From positions 1 through 26,864 of the forward strand of contig CALAUH010000140.1 of the NCBI GenBank assembly GCA_937892225.1: DNA of 26,864 nucleotides, given 5' to 3'. Below, piece by piece: positions 1-9,422 of the stretch. The notes beneath the pieces are model-generated. The model ran no database searches. It saw nothing but the letters and a program-made list of their open reading frames with translations, and was not told where the DNA came from. The translations under genes and the position numbers were made by a program. Positions within the stretch are counted from its first letter, which is position 1, and each line of letters starts with the position of its first letter. The DNA comes from an uncultured Treponema sp. GTDB taxonomy: Bacteria > Spirochaetota > Spirochaetia > Treponematales > Treponemataceae.

Positions 1-186
1 GTTCAAGGCTTGTGCGTTATCTTAGGTGCCTATTTAGGAACAACCGTTACAGGCTTATTGGCCTCTATGTCATCAATTCCATTTTCTAGCTATTTTGCTT
101 TGATTGCTGTTGTTGGTGTGGCTTTATGTTTCTTTAAAAAAGAAAAAGTTAAAAATATTGGAGAAATATTAACTGGATTAGGTTTG
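1..186 (+). pseudogene. Fragment of a Na+/Pi-cotransporter-like membrane protein
   Basis: The translation shows VILGAYLGTTVTGLLAS followed by a hydrophobic helix and then a KKEKVKNIGEILTGLGL segment. In NptA/PNaS proteins this corresponds to the conserved (N/Y)xGTTVT repeat motif and the following GLGLLFLGL helix. Homology seems to stop around GLGL, before the expected continuation of that helix. Both ends of the gene are missing: the left by the window edge, the right by the junction. Confidence 0.55.
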
Positions 187-573
187 GAATTAAATACTTC
201 TACAATCACTTATGAATTAACAGATGATATCAATATGGATAGAAAGAAAAAACATGATATAGAATTAATAGTTGATAGATTAGTCGTAAAGCCTGATATA
301 ATAAGCAGATTAACAGAATCAGTAGAAATTGCCTTAAAGCATGCTGAAAATATAGTTTTAATAGATGTTGTTGGAGATAAACCTAAATTATATAGTTGCA
401 ATTATGCTTGTCCAGATTGTGGATTTAGTTTTCCAGAATTATCACCTAGAATGTTTTCTTTTAATAATCCTTTTGGGGCTTGTCCAGAATGTACAGGTAT
501 AGGATATTTAATGAAAATGGATGAAGATTTAATCATTCCAGATAAAAATAAAACTTTATTAAAATTATCGTGA
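1..573 (+). CDS. Chimeric open reading frame: Na+/phosphate-cotransporter-like piece joined to UvrA piece
   Basis: This frame is open at the left edge; the first in-frame TTG at base 10 is an internal leucine codon, so no true start is seen. About the first 60 residues resemble an NptA/PNaS-type cotransporter, with the GTTVTGLLAS signature inside a hydrophobic stretch. From about base 211 the frame is clearly an internal part of UvrA and carries its first zinc module. The frame ends at a TGA only after passing a second junction into mutS read backwards. No known protein has this domain order. Third codon positions are richer in G/C in the first part than in the second, which suggests two sources. 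I infer an artefactual or rearranged fusion, not a working gene. Confidence 0.6.
   Translation, partial: VQGLCVILGAYLGTTVTGLLASMSSIPFSSYFALIAVVGVALCFFKKEKVKNIGEILTGLGLELNTSTITYELTDDINMDRKKKHDIELIVDRLVVKPDIISRLTESVEIALKHAENIVLIDVVGDKPKLYSCNYACPDCGFSFPELSPRMFSFNNPFGACPECTGIGYLMKMDEDLIIPDKNKTLLKLS
211..557 (+). pseudogene. uvrA: Internal fragment of UvrA (excinuclease ABC subunit A)
   Basis: UvrA is the ATP-dependent damage-sensing subunit of nucleotide excision repair. This piece matches the segment after the first ATPase half-site: YELTDDI, KKHDIELIVDRLVV, SRLTESVEIALK, then the zinc module CPDC ... RMFSFNNPFGACPEC and the GIGY...IPDK region. That is roughly 115 of about 940 residues. Neither Walker A motif nor the second half is present. 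The style looks firmicute (clostridial) to me, which is an impression only. It ends abruptly near base 557, where mutS in opposite orientation begins. Confidence 0.85.
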
Positions 574-1892
574 ATATTTCTCCAGTGATCTAAATCTTCT
601 GACCAGTTTGGTTTTATGATTCCACCTTCTGTTAAAGATGTAGAAGGCTCATCTAAAATTGAATTATTAATTAATTCAATTATTTTCACAGAAATATCTG
701 AAGAAACAAAAGAAAAATCATATTGATTTAAATAATTTTTTACATTCACCCATGTAGAAAGACTTTGTTTTAATGCCTGTAAATCTTTAGGATGAGCTTT
801 ATCCATTGCAATTCTTCCGGCAAGTCTTTCTATATCCAGAATTGATGATAAATCATTTCTAATTTTTGTTAATAAATCTCTATCTTTATAAAAAGTTGTT
901 ATTCTATTCTGTCTGTCTTCAATCTGTGATAAATTTGTTAATGGAAATAAAAGCCAGTTTCGTAAACAACGGCTTCCCATTGCAGTTTTACAATAATTTA
1001 AACAGTCTATTAAAGTAAACTGCATTGTTCCATCAAACATATTTTCTGTTATTTCAAGATTACGTCTTGATGAATCATCAAGCATTAAATATTCATTATC
1101 TGAATAAACAGAAATATTTTTTATATGTAATAAATTTGAATTTGTTGTCTTTGCTAAATAATCTAATAAAAATCCTGCAGGAACTATTTCAGCTGCATTA
1201 TCATCAAGTCCAAATGGTTTTAAAGAGACTACATTAAATTGATTTTTTAATAGCTTTAAAGACAAATCATAATTAAAATCCCAGTCAGGATAATATGAAA
1301 TTGCAATATTTGTATGTGAACTTAATGCACTTTGAATATCTTTATTGTTTTTTAAAGATAATGGTAATAAAAATTCTCTAGGAGATGCACGATTTAATTC
1401 CTTTGAAAAATTTTCATACATTTTATTTGCAGGCCAAGAAGTTGCCTTAAACGAACCTGTTGTAACATCAATAAAAGCAAAACCAGCACGACCTTTTATT
1501 ATTGATAAAGAAGCCAGATAATTTGCTTTATAACCTTCAAGATATTCTGATTCAACTGCAGTACCAGGAGTAATAATTTCTACAACTTTTCTTTCAGTTA
1601 TTCCTTTACCGCCACGAGGGATTTCTCCAACCTGTTCACAAATTACAATTTTTTTACCTAATCTTAAAAGACGTGCTATATAAATTTTAGCAGCATGATA
1701 TGGAATACCACACATTGGCTGCCCTGCTCTATGAGTTAAAGTTAAATTTAAAAGACGAGAGACTTCTACGGCATCATCATTAAACATTTCGTAGAAGTCA
1801 CCTAATCTGAAAAAAACTACTTCTTCTTTATATTGTTTCTTCACCGACTGGTATTGAACCATCATCGGTGTAAGAGTTTCTTCTTGAGCCAT
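402..1892 (-). CDS. mutS: DNA mismatch repair protein MutS, 3'-truncated
   Basis: MutS recognises mismatched bases and small loops and starts mismatch repair. The N-terminal mismatch-binding domain is intact, with GDFYEMF containing the Phe-X-Glu mismatch-reading residues F33 and E35. The connector and part of the lever domain follow. MutS similarity runs only to the WRNIHDNFNK segment near base 558. The remaining codons down to the TAG near 402 are antisense UvrA. About 445 of the usual 850-900 residues remain, so the clamp, the rest of the lever, and the whole ATPase domain (Walker A/B, dimerisation) are missing. The start overlaps the skp stop as TAATG, so translation is probably coupled. 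As sequenced this would not repair DNA; I think the gene is cut by the contig chimera, not truly inactivated. Confidence 0.92.
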   Translation of the reverse strand: MAQEETLTPMMVQYQSVKKQYKEEVVFFRLGDFYEMFNDDAVEVSRLLNLTLTHRAGQPMCGIPYHAAKIYIARLLRLGKKIVICEQVGEIPRGGKGITERKVVEIITPGTAVESEYLEGYKANYLASLSIIKGRAGFAFIDVTTGSFKATSWPANKMYENFSKELNRASPREFLLPLSLKNNKDIQSALSSHTNIAISYYPDWDFNYDLSLKLLKNQFNVVSLKPFGLDDNAAEIVPAGFLLDYLAKTTNSNLLHIKNISVYSDNEYLMLDDSSRRNLEITENMFDGTMQFTLIDCLNYCKTAMGSRCLRNWLLFPLTNLSQIEDRQNRITTFYKDRDLLTKIRNDLSSILDIERLAGRIAMDKAHPKDLQALKQSLSTWVNVKNYLNQYDFSFVSSDISVKIIELINNSILDEPSTSLTEGGIIKPNWSEDLDHWRNIHDNFNKVLFLSGMIKSSSIFIKYPIPVHSGQAPKGLLKENILGDNSGKLNPQSGQA

Positions 1893-2419
1893 TATAATCC
1901 AAGTTCAGAAATTACTTCGTCAGTAACATCAACAGAAGTGCTGTACCATAAAATTCCGTTGGATTCCTGTAAACTCAAAATCATACTGTATCCACCACTT
2001 TCTGCAACTCTTGCTAAAGTTTTGTACAATTTTTTATAGAATTCATCAGAACTTTTTAAATTAGAAAACATAGTTTCCAATTCAACATTTTTTGCATTTG
2101 TATATTCTACAAGATACTCTGTCTTTTTAGTAATTTCAGCAGACATTCTCTGAGCACTTGCTGAATCACCATTTTTATCATATTCAATTTTTTTCTGTTT
2201 TAAATTACGTAATTCTTCAGTACGTCTGTTAATTTCTGCCTGAAATTCTTCCTTCTTTTTTTCGTAATTTCTAACTGGTGCAGAATTCTTATAATATGCA
2301 CTGTAAACTTTAGAAGTATCTACAACAGCGAATTTTGTAATCTGTTGTGAAAATCCATTAAAAGTAATTGCTGAGAAAACTGTTAAAATTGAAATAATTA
2401 GCTTATTAATTTTCTTCAT
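1892..2419 (-). CDS. skp: Periplasmic chaperone Skp/OmpH family
   Basis: Skp (OmpH) holds unfolded outer-membrane proteins in the periplasm and hands them to the BAM complex. The 175-residue product has a basic, hydrophobic signal peptide (residues 1 to about 24, ending near GFSQQ). A short beta segment with FAVVDTSKVY follows, then a long charged alpha-helical stretch (about 45-130: KKKEEFQAEINRRTEEL and similar), typical of the Skp tentacles. Length and layout fit the family. It lies 23 bp after bamA, with a GAGGAT ribosome-binding site a few bases before ATG, and overlaps mutS downstream. The gene order equals the treponemal bamA-skp-mutS cluster. Confidence 0.9.
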   Translation of the reverse strand: MKKINKLIISILTVFSAITFNGFSQQITKFAVVDTSKVYSAYYKNSAPVRNYEKKKEEFQAEINRRTEELRNLKQKKIEYDKNGDSASAQRMSAEITKKTEYLVEYTNAKNVELETMFSNLKSSDEFYKKLYKTLARVAESGGYSMILSLQESNGILWYSTSVDVTDEVISELGL

Positions 2420-2442
2420 TTTTTATCCTCTTAAAATATATT

Positions 2443-4857
2443 TTATCTATTTACAACATTAAATGAAAGTACAAATTGATATGGATTTTCTGCCATCTTC
2501 AATTTTCCATCTTCTACATGATAACGGAATGTGAACATAAAATGCAATGGTAATTGTGGAAGAAGTAATTTTAAACCAGGACCAAAACTAAAGTAAAAAT
2601 CTTCTGCTTTTAAACTTGTAAACATTTCCTGTACAGTTGGTTTTACAACAACTATATCATTAAACAAATCTATACCAAGAATGTTTGGGACAACTGGAAT
2701 TCTAAGTTCTAAGTTAGTACTCCACATTGCCTGACCTTTTGCATTTGAATTACGATATAATTCAACCCAACCTCTACCATTAAACATACCGTCAATATAA
2801 AGTCTATTTGATTCACTGATAGTAGAATTTCCTACAGGTAAAAGTCCGCTAAATGTTGTTATACCTGCAAGTACTGCCTGTAATTTATATTTTTCTGTTA
2901 CCTGCCAGTCAAATAATTTTAAGTATCCTTCTAATTTAGTATCACCACGTAAGAAGAATTCTTTTTCTAATCCTGGAATAAGACCATACCAGCTTAATCT
3001 CTGACTTGCAAACCATCCTTTAGTTGGATCATAAGCAATATCACGGTTATCTAAAGAAAGATTTCCCCATAAACTGTTTAATACACCCCATCTGTTTGCA
3101 AATAAAGATAAACCTAAATCTGTTGGAACAAAGATATTTTCATCATAACTATAATGTGTAATAGAATTAGAAAGTCCACCACTTGCTGTAATAATTGCAA
3201 AATTAGGTGTCCATCGTCTACCAAAAGATGTTCCTAAACCAGCAGTGATTGCATCATATTCTGTATAATAATTATACTGATCCAAATACAAATCTGGTCC
3301 AAAATGATTTATCTGTGCCTGAGATTTTTTATGAGAGAATGATAAAGACTGTGAATAAGAAATCGGTAAATCTCCAATCCATCTTTGAGAATATGCCAAA
3401 TCAAGTGTCTGTTCATTTTTTGCTAAAGCTAAGTTTACAGAACCAGATTTTCCTTCACCAAACATATTTGAATTTTCAAACTTTGTATAAATGGAAACCG
3501 GAAGATCATTTGGTTCTGTTACACCAGAGAAAGTTACACCGGCATTTAATGTAATTGTTGACTGCTCTTCTACAGAGAATACTACATCAACTAAATCCTG
3601 TTCTGAACCTGCCTGAACATCTGGAATTACATTCGAAAAATACTGTAAGTTATAAAGATTTCGGATACCAGAAATCAATTTTTCTCTAGAGAAAACATCA
3701 CCTTCTTTTACTGGAAGTTCACGTTTAATAACATATTCTTTTGTTTTGTTATTTCCTTTAATAATGATATTTTCAATATGACTTCTTGTACTTTCTTTAA
3801 TCTGTACTCTGTAAGATATTTCTTTCTTATTTGCATCTTTTGATGGAATAGGATTAATTGCTGTAGCCATATATCCGTTTTCCATATAAAGAGATTGAAC
3901 TGCTACAAGGTCTTCCTGGAATTTAGTACCATTAAAAATTGAACCAACTTTTAATTTCTGTAAATCCATTAATTCTTTAGTACCGAAAATCTTATTTCCT
4001 TCAAAAGAAATTCCGGCATAAATATACTGAGAACCTTCCTGAATAATATATGTAATTATAAGTTCTGTACGTCGTTTTTCTTCATTATATTCTTTATCAA
4101 TTTTTACTTCAAGAATATTTGCATCAATATAACCATTATCCTGATAATATTTTAAAATTAAACGTTTATCATATTCCAAAGTTGCAACCTGATATGCACC
4201 GTTTCTCATAAAACCAACTTCTTTAAGGGTAAGTTTTCCTTTCAATGCACGTTCAGAAATAATCGTATTTCCCTGGAAATGAATTTCGCGAATTACAGTA
4301 TTTGAACCTTCATTAATTTTAAAAGTGATTTCAATTTTTCCGTCTTTATTTTCGACTTTATGCTCTACTTTTGCATTTGTATAACCTTTTTCAATATAAT
4401 GATCTCGAATAAGTCTTTCGTCTAAAAGAACTTTTGTTTCATTATAAATATCTGAAGTTTTACATTTTATTGTATCTCTTAATTCACTGTTTCTTATTTC
4501 TACGTTTCCAGAAAATGATATAGATGTAATTAAAGGTTTTTCAGTTACCTGAAATTTTACAATAACATTATTCTGGTTTTTCTTATCATGTTCTGCATAA
4601 GGAACAATATCATCAAATAATTCAAGAGCATATAATTTATCTACTAAATCTGAATAAACTTGCTCAGAAAAAGGTTCACCAATAAATGAACTTACAACAC
4701 CAACTAATTCTGATTTTCTAACTGTATTTAAACCATTAAATTCAATTTTAGAAATATTTTTATTCCAAAACCAATTGCTATCTTCTTCTTCCTGTGCAAC
4801 AACACTAAAAAGTGTGATTACAGAAAAAAAGAAAAATGAAAACCAACGACGACGCAT
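2443..4857 (-). CDS. bamA: Outer-membrane assembly factor BamA (Omp85 family)
   Basis: BamA is the essential outer-membrane protein that inserts beta-barrel proteins. The 804-residue product has a signal peptide (about 1-21, ending VVAQ). Five POTRA domains follow at roughly 33-108, 109-186, 187-277, 278-358 and 359-436, each with the I.F.GN-type start. A 16-strand barrel fills the rest. The conserved loop-6 (V)RGF motif appears as R695-G696-W697. The C-terminus is YQFVLSFNVVNR, so the final aromatic residue of the classic beta-signal is absent at the very end. AGGAG sits about 6 bases before ATG. Its neighbours tamB and skp act in the same process. In T. pallidum the homologue is TP0326 (Tp92). 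Confidence 0.95.
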   Translation of the reverse strand: MRRRWFSFFFFSVITLFSVVAQEEEDSNWFWNKNISKIEFNGLNTVRKSELVGVVSSFIGEPFSEQVYSDLVDKLYALELFDDIVPYAEHDKKNQNNVIVKFQVTEKPLITSISFSGNVEIRNSELRDTIKCKTSDIYNETKVLLDERLIRDHYIEKGYTNAKVEHKVENKDGKIEITFKINEGSNTVIREIHFQGNTIISERALKGKLTLKEVGFMRNGAYQVATLEYDKRLILKYYQDNGYIDANILEVKIDKEYNEEKRRTELIITYIIQEGSQYIYAGISFEGNKIFGTKELMDLQKLKVGSIFNGTKFQEDLVAVQSLYMENGYMATAINPIPSKDANKKEISYRVQIKESTRSHIENIIIKGNNKTKEYVIKRELPVKEGDVFSREKLISGIRNLYNLQYFSNVIPDVQAGSEQDLVDVVFSVEEQSTITLNAGVTFSGVTEPNDLPVSIYTKFENSNMFGEGKSGSVNLALAKNEQTLDLAYSQRWIGDLPISYSQSLSFSHKKSQAQINHFGPDLYLDQYNYYTEYDAITAGLGTSFGRRWTPNFAIITASGGLSNSITHYSYDENIFVPTDLGLSLFANRWGVLNSLWGNLSLDNRDIAYDPTKGWFASQRLSWYGLIPGLEKEFFLRGDTKLEGYLKLFDWQVTEKYKLQAVLAGITTFSGLLPVGNSTISESNRLYIDGMFNGRGWVELYRNSNAKGQAMWSTNLELRIPVVPNILGIDLFNDIVVVKPTVQEMFTSLKAEDFYFSFGPGLKLLLPQLPLHFMFTFRYHVEDGKLKMAENPYQFVLSFNVVNR

Positions 4858-4902
4858 AAAATCTCCTATTAACTTTTATACAATCTATTTTTTAAGTAAA
4901 TC

Positions 4903-7900
4903 CTAAAAAGAAAATGTCCATGATAACGAAACTGATGTTGATGGAACAAATTGATTATTCATTAAAGCATCTATATCAGGTGCCATGTTCCATCTTATAT
5001 TCGCAATTGGAAGTTCCAGCTCTAATCCAAATTCCGGCTGAATATTAAATCCTTTTGCTTTTGCAGGATCGTTTACATTACCATTTTCAAAAGAGAAATG
5101 AACCATTGCATCAACATACAATGCATTTCCCAGGTACTTACCTATATAAACAGTTGAGTTATCCAAAAAGTTACCAAGTGAAATATCATCATAGTTAAAT
5201 AATCCGGATGAACTCATATTTACTGTATTTTGCAAAACATTTGTACGTAACGAAAATATATCAAAATTCATAAAATCACGCAACTTATTTTCTACACCTC
5301 TAAAGACTAAAGATTGTAATAAATAATCACCAGTAGTAACTACAACATCACTAATTGAATCTGAATCACCTAAAACAATCTGACCAAGCAAAGCTCTAAT
5401 TTCTTTTTCTGATTTAGCCGGTATTGAAGAGAATTTTGGATTAAAATCTAGAAGATACTGATTATCTGCAATAAGAATAATCTGTATTGATTCACCGTTT
5501 TCATCTTTTTCCCTAGTTTCTGCTCTTAAAGAAATCTGCGGATTTGCAATTTCAGAAGGATTAAACTTAATACTTCCCTGTTTTATATAGAAGTTTCTGT
5601 TTAACCAAGATACATCTCCAGATTTTAAATCAAGTTTACCATCAATTTTATATTGTTTTGATTCTGTATCAACATTAATTGTAATATTTGTATTTGGAAC
5701 AAAAATACAACGTAAGAATGGATCAAAATTCAAGATTGCATGTGTTCCCAAAGTAACATTTAAATTTGTTCTATAATAAACAATCTGATCTTCATCCAAA
5801 ATTGGATTTCCACCTGCAAGACTTGCAATATCTTTTACGTTAGAAACAATTTCAATTTCATCACCGAAAACATCACCGGAAATATCCCACAGATTTTTTT
5901 CACCAAAAAGTTTTAAATTACAAGTAACATCACCATTTATATTGATATATTTGCTTGTCAATTTTAATGGAAGAGTCTGTTTTTCAACAGTAGAAAGATT
6001 TGCTTCAAAATTATCTATACTCCACTTGTTCAAAAATACTTTTCCGCCAAAATTAAATTTAGGCACATTTTTTACAGTATAAACATCATTACGAACAAGA
6101 ATCTCATTATTTGTTGCTACAATCATTATTTTATTTGTAGATATTTCATTTTTCAAAACTGATGGAAGATAGAATTTTGGATTTGCAATAGATAAAACTC
6201 CTTTAAATTCAGGAGTATCAAAATTACCACCCATATTTAAATATCCTTTTAAATAACCTGAAGTTAAAAGGAACTGTTCATCAAGATTTATATAAGACAT
6301 TATTTTCTGTAGATTTGCATTCAAATTAATAAGTCTTAAATCAACCTTATCTCTTTTTATATTTCCAGTAATATTTGCAGTAAGCATATCTGTTGAACTT
6401 AAAGATGCCTGAATTTCTCCAGAAGATGGAATAAATGTTCCTACAAGTCCTAAGTTATCAGAAGAGAAAAGTGAAATTAATTCTTTTGTACAAACAGCAG
6501 ATAAATCAAAACCAGGATTTTTTTTCATATATTTTCCTTCAATCTTATCTGCAGAAATATTTACCATTGTTGATTCAGGAATCAATTTTCCTTCCGACAT
6601 AACAGAATCGAAAACTTTTACAGTAAATGGAATTTTAAACAGAACTTCATCAAAAACATTGTCAATTTCAAAAGAAGCATTAAACTTACCAGACATATTT
6701 TCTAATGAAGCTACACCTTCGATATCTTTAACATCAAAAGTTGGATAATGAACCTGGAAGTTTTTTACAGATAAAGTTTTATTATCAAGCAAGGCATTTC
6801 CACTTATCATTAAAAGATTATTTCCAAATAAAAATGCCATTTTTTCAATATCAACAGATGCATAAGGTTTATTAAGAGTTCCAGAAACATTTAGATTTGC
6901 AGTAATTTCATTGTTTGCATTTTTAACCTGAGTAAATCTGCTTAAACTGAAATGATGAATATCTAAAGAACCGTTTACAAACAGATTTTCTTTAAGCGTT
7001 TTTGAATTTAATTCTTTCTGTTCCGGATTTGTAACAGACGCATTTATTTTAATTGCTTCATCTGTAATTGTATTTTCAACAGCCAGTTTTAATTCTGCAG
7101 AATCAAAAATTTTATCATTAATATTTATCATTAAATCTGCAGAACCTTCTAGAACTGAATATAAATCTGTATAAGTTATAGAACTTAATTGTCCGCCATA
7201 TTGATTTCCGCGTCCTGTAATAACAAGTTTTGGATTAACTAAAGCAGTTGCATCATTTTTTTCTATTTCTAATCTATTTAAATTAATATCCGGACCTTTA
7301 TCTTTCGAATAATCAAAACCACAGTCTAAAGAAGTAATTAATCCTATATCTCCAAAAACAAGAGGAAGATTACCGATAAGAACATTTCCATTAATTTTAT
7401 TATCTTTTAATCTTAACTGAATATCTGTTCCATAATCACCAGAAAGAGTAATAAGTTCTTTCATAATACTTCCGCTAAAATGATATGGAACTGATGCAGA
7501 CATTACATCAACAAGGAAAAACATATCTTTTGTATCTGGCATTATTTCTAAAGATGCAGTTGCATTAAGTGCAGTTTTTCCTAAAATCAAGTCAAAGTGA
7601 TTTAACTGTACCGACTGTTCATTACCATCTAATCCTAAGAATAAATACTGATTATCTTTCTTAGAGTTGGCAACGACAACGTAAGGTATATTATATGATA
7701 ATGATTTTAAATCTGTAGAAACATAAGCATCACCTGTAAAGATATATGGTTCTGCAAAATTGGATACAGTTTCTATAGTATTCTTTCTTTCTTCTGATAC
7801 AAATTCTTTTGCTATTTCCAATACACTTGAAACAGACAAACTGTTCATTGAGATAGAACTTTGTAAATATTTCGATCTTGAAATAAAACTACCGTCTATC

Positions 7901-9294
7901 TTAATTTCTCCAGGCTCAAGTAAATCTGATTTAGAATAATCAGAAACTTCAACTTCAAAATCATAAGAATCTAAACGTGGATTTACAGTTGCCTGTAACG
8001 CTGTTAAAGTTTTCTGACCAATAGCTACCTGAGGACTAAATGCCATAAAACCCTTTTCCAAAGGATCAAAATAAAAATCACTGGAAAGGACAGTTTCATT
8101 CTTTAATGTAAACTGCGGAATACTTATAAAACCATTTAATTTAAATGATCTGAAAATAAAATCTAATTCCGCATTTGCAACACATGATGGTCCGTTTACA
8201 TCAAATTTTGAAACTTCAATATATTTATCATCACCTTTTAAAGCATAATCAACATTTGCAGTTTGATAAATAATTTCATCCGGAACAAAAACATTTCCTT
8301 TAGAAGTGTACTGCATTTTATGAGTCGGAACGTCATACCAGTAATCTGCATTCAAAGTCATATGGAAATTTCTTAAAATATTAATTCCGCCTTTTTTAGA
8401 AACTGGAGAAATTATTGTCAAAGGCTTTAAATTTTCTGTTTTTACATTTGCATTAAAATAATTTGTATCTAAATTATAATTAGCTTTTACATAAAAAGGA
8501 TTAACAGCCTGAACTGTATGAACTTCAATATTATTTTCTTTAAATGTAGAAAGGAAAGTAAGCTTATTAATTTTGAACTGTCCGTTGGTAACATCTGCAA
8601 CCTTACAAATCAGAGATGAATTTTCTATATCTTTTTCAATTGTTCCATTTGCATTAATCTTACCTGAAAATTTCATTTTATTCTGTTTGATTAATACGTC
8701 TGTCTTACCTTTAATTGTTACTTCTGCATTACCCTTTCTTTTTGAGTTTACCAATGAAATATATTTTAATTCAGCTTTTAAATTTACACGTTTTTCATCA
8801 TAAACAACAGAAGTATTATTAATGTTAATTGAAGGAGGAATGAACTTAAAAATTTCTTTGATTTCAAAATCATTTTTATCTTCTTTTTCCGGCAGTTTTT
8901 CTTTTATTGTCTGTACAACATCCAAAACTTTTTGAATATCAACATTTGTACCATTAATTGAAACACTTCTGACAAAATCTGTAATATTCCCCTTAAATAA
9001 CTGTTTTAAACTATATTTAACTCGAGTCTTTTTTATACTTAAGACAATATCACTATCATCATTCGTAAACTGAATATTTTTTAAATAAAATGATGATAAA
9101 ATTGATGGTGAAAGTGATTTATATGAAAAATCAAGACCGGTAAAATCTTTTACAAATGATTTCAATTCTCCTGTATATTTTGTAACTGTTGTTTCGAGTT
9201 TATCATAAATTGGCTTAGAAACAGCAATTATAGAAACACATAAAACGAGAAAAACTGATATACAAATTTTTGTAACTACCGATATCTTTTTCAT
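4903..9294 (-). CDS. tamB: TamB-like translocation/assembly protein (DUF490, AsmA-related)
   Basis: TamB family proteins bridge inner and outer membranes and are implicated in autotransporter assembly and phospholipid transport. The 1463-residue product has one N-terminal transmembrane anchor (about 9-28). A very long beta-rich body of AsmA/TamB-type repeats follows, and the conserved TamB C-terminal domain lies near 1100-1463, with LRAETREKDENGESIQIIL and IRALLGQIVLG type segments. The protein ends in phenylalanine (LSWTFSF). It is the first gene of the tamB-bamA-skp-mutS unit, 45 bp before bamA. A dedicated TamA was not seen, and BamA itself may be the partner, as proposed for spirochaetes. 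Length and position match T. pallidum TP0325. No clear ribosome-binding site precedes ATG. Confidence 0.9.
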   Translation of the reverse strand: MKKISVVTKICISVFLVLCVSIIAVSKPIYDKLETTVTKYTGELKSFVKDFTGLDFSYKSLSPSILSSFYLKNIQFTNDDSDIVLSIKKTRVKYSLKQLFKGNITDFVRSVSINGTNVDIQKVLDVVQTIKEKLPEKEDKNDFEIKEIFKFIPPSININNTSVVYDEKRVNLKAELKYISLVNSKRKGNAEVTIKGKTDVLIKQNKMKFSGKINANGTIEKDIENSSLICKVADVTNGQFKINKLTFLSTFKENNIEVHTVQAVNPFYVKANYNLDTNYFNANVKTENLKPLTIISPVSKKGGINILRNFHMTLNADYWYDVPTHKMQYTSKGNVFVPDEIIYQTANVDYALKGDDKYIEVSKFDVNGPSCVANAELDFIFRSFKLNGFISIPQFTLKNETVLSSDFYFDPLEKGFMAFSPQVAIGQKTLTALQATVNPRLDSYDFEVEVSDYSKSDLLEPGEIKIDGSFISRSKYLQSSISMNSLSVSSVLEIAKEFVSEERKNTIETVSNFAEPYIFTGDAYVSTDLKSLSYNIPYVVVANSKKDNQYLFLGLDGNEQSVQLNHFDLILGKTALNATASLEIMPDTKDMFFLVDVMSASVPYHFSGSIMKELITLSGDYGTDIQLRLKDNKINGNVLIGNLPLVFGDIGLITSLDCGFDYSKDKGPDINLNRLEIEKNDATALVNPKLVITGRGNQYGGQLSSITYTDLYSVLEGSADLMININDKIFDSAELKLAVENTITDEAIKINASVTNPEQKELNSKTLKENLFVNGSLDIHHFSLSRFTQVKNANNEITANLNVSGTLNKPYASVDIEKMAFLFGNNLLMISGNALLDNKTLSVKNFQVHYPTFDVKDIEGVASLENMSGKFNASFEIDNVFDEVLFKIPFTVKVFDSVMSEGKLIPESTMVNISADKIEGKYMKKNPGFDLSAVCTKELISLFSSDNLGLVGTFIPSSGEIQASLSSTDMLTANITGNIKRDKVDLRLINLNANLQKIMSYINLDEQFLLTSGYLKGYLNMGGNFDTPEFKGVLSIANPKFYLPSVLKNEISTNKIMIVATNNEILVRNDVYTVKNVPKFNFGGKVFLNKWSIDNFEANLSTVEKQTLPLKLTSKYININGDVTCNLKLFGEKNLWDISGDVFGDEIEIVSNVKDIASLAGGNPILDEDQIVYYRTNLNVTLGTHAILNFDPFLRCIFVPNTNITINVDTESKQYKIDGKLDLKSGDVSWLNRNFYIKQGSIKFNPSEIANPQISLRAETREKDENGESIQIILIADNQYLLDFNPKFSSIPAKSEKEIRALLGQIVLGDSDSISDVVVTTGDYLLQSLVFRGVENKLRDFMNFDIFSLRTNVLQNTVNMSSSGLFNYDDISLGNFLDNSTVYIGKYLGNALYVDAMVHFSFENGNVNDPAKAKGFNIQPEFGLELELPIANIRWNMAPDIDALMNNQFVPSTSVSLSWTFSF

Positions 9295-9305
9295 TTACCG
9301 ACAAT

Positions 9306-9355
9306 ACACCCAATTATAACTTTATAATTATAACAGAAAAATGCTTCTTAATACA
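9306..9355 (-). promoter_or_regulatory. Candidate promoter region for tamB-bamA-skp-mutS
   Basis: On the minus strand two TATAAT hexamers occur, at 9327-9332 and 9313-9318, about 33 and 19 bases before the tamB ATG. Neither has a good -35 at 16-18 bases; for the first, the best is TGTATT. The region is the only gap upstream of this unit and lies between divergent genes, so a promoter must be near. The exact element is uncertain. Confidence 0.4.
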
Positions 9356-9387
9356 GTAAAAAAGAATAAGAGAATATTTATACTTAA

Positions 9388-9416
9388 TAGAATTTTTTTA
9401 TGATTTTTTTTATAAT
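9388..9416 (+). promoter_or_regulatory. Candidate tmk promoter, -10 TATAAT very close to the start codon
   Basis: A perfect TATAAT lies at 9411-9416, only 6 bases before the tmk ATG at 9423. A transcript starting 7 bases after the -10 would begin at or within the ATG. The spaced -35 (TAGAAT, 9388-9393) is poor. A second weaker -10 (TATACT, 9380-9385) would give a leader of about 30 bases. There is no Shine-Dalgarno sequence before the ATG. Confidence 0.4.
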
Positions 9417-9422
9417 CAATTT

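Noticed and set aside
210..401. Minus-strand frame opposite the UvrA piece
   Set aside because: Shadow of the UvrA frame, low-complexity and without family features; the same holds for all other short antisense frames in the window.
1..573. Novel transporter-UvrA fusion protein as a new biological system
   Set aside because: Both parts are truncated inside domains, and a third unrelated gene is cut at the next join; a chimeric contig end is simpler.
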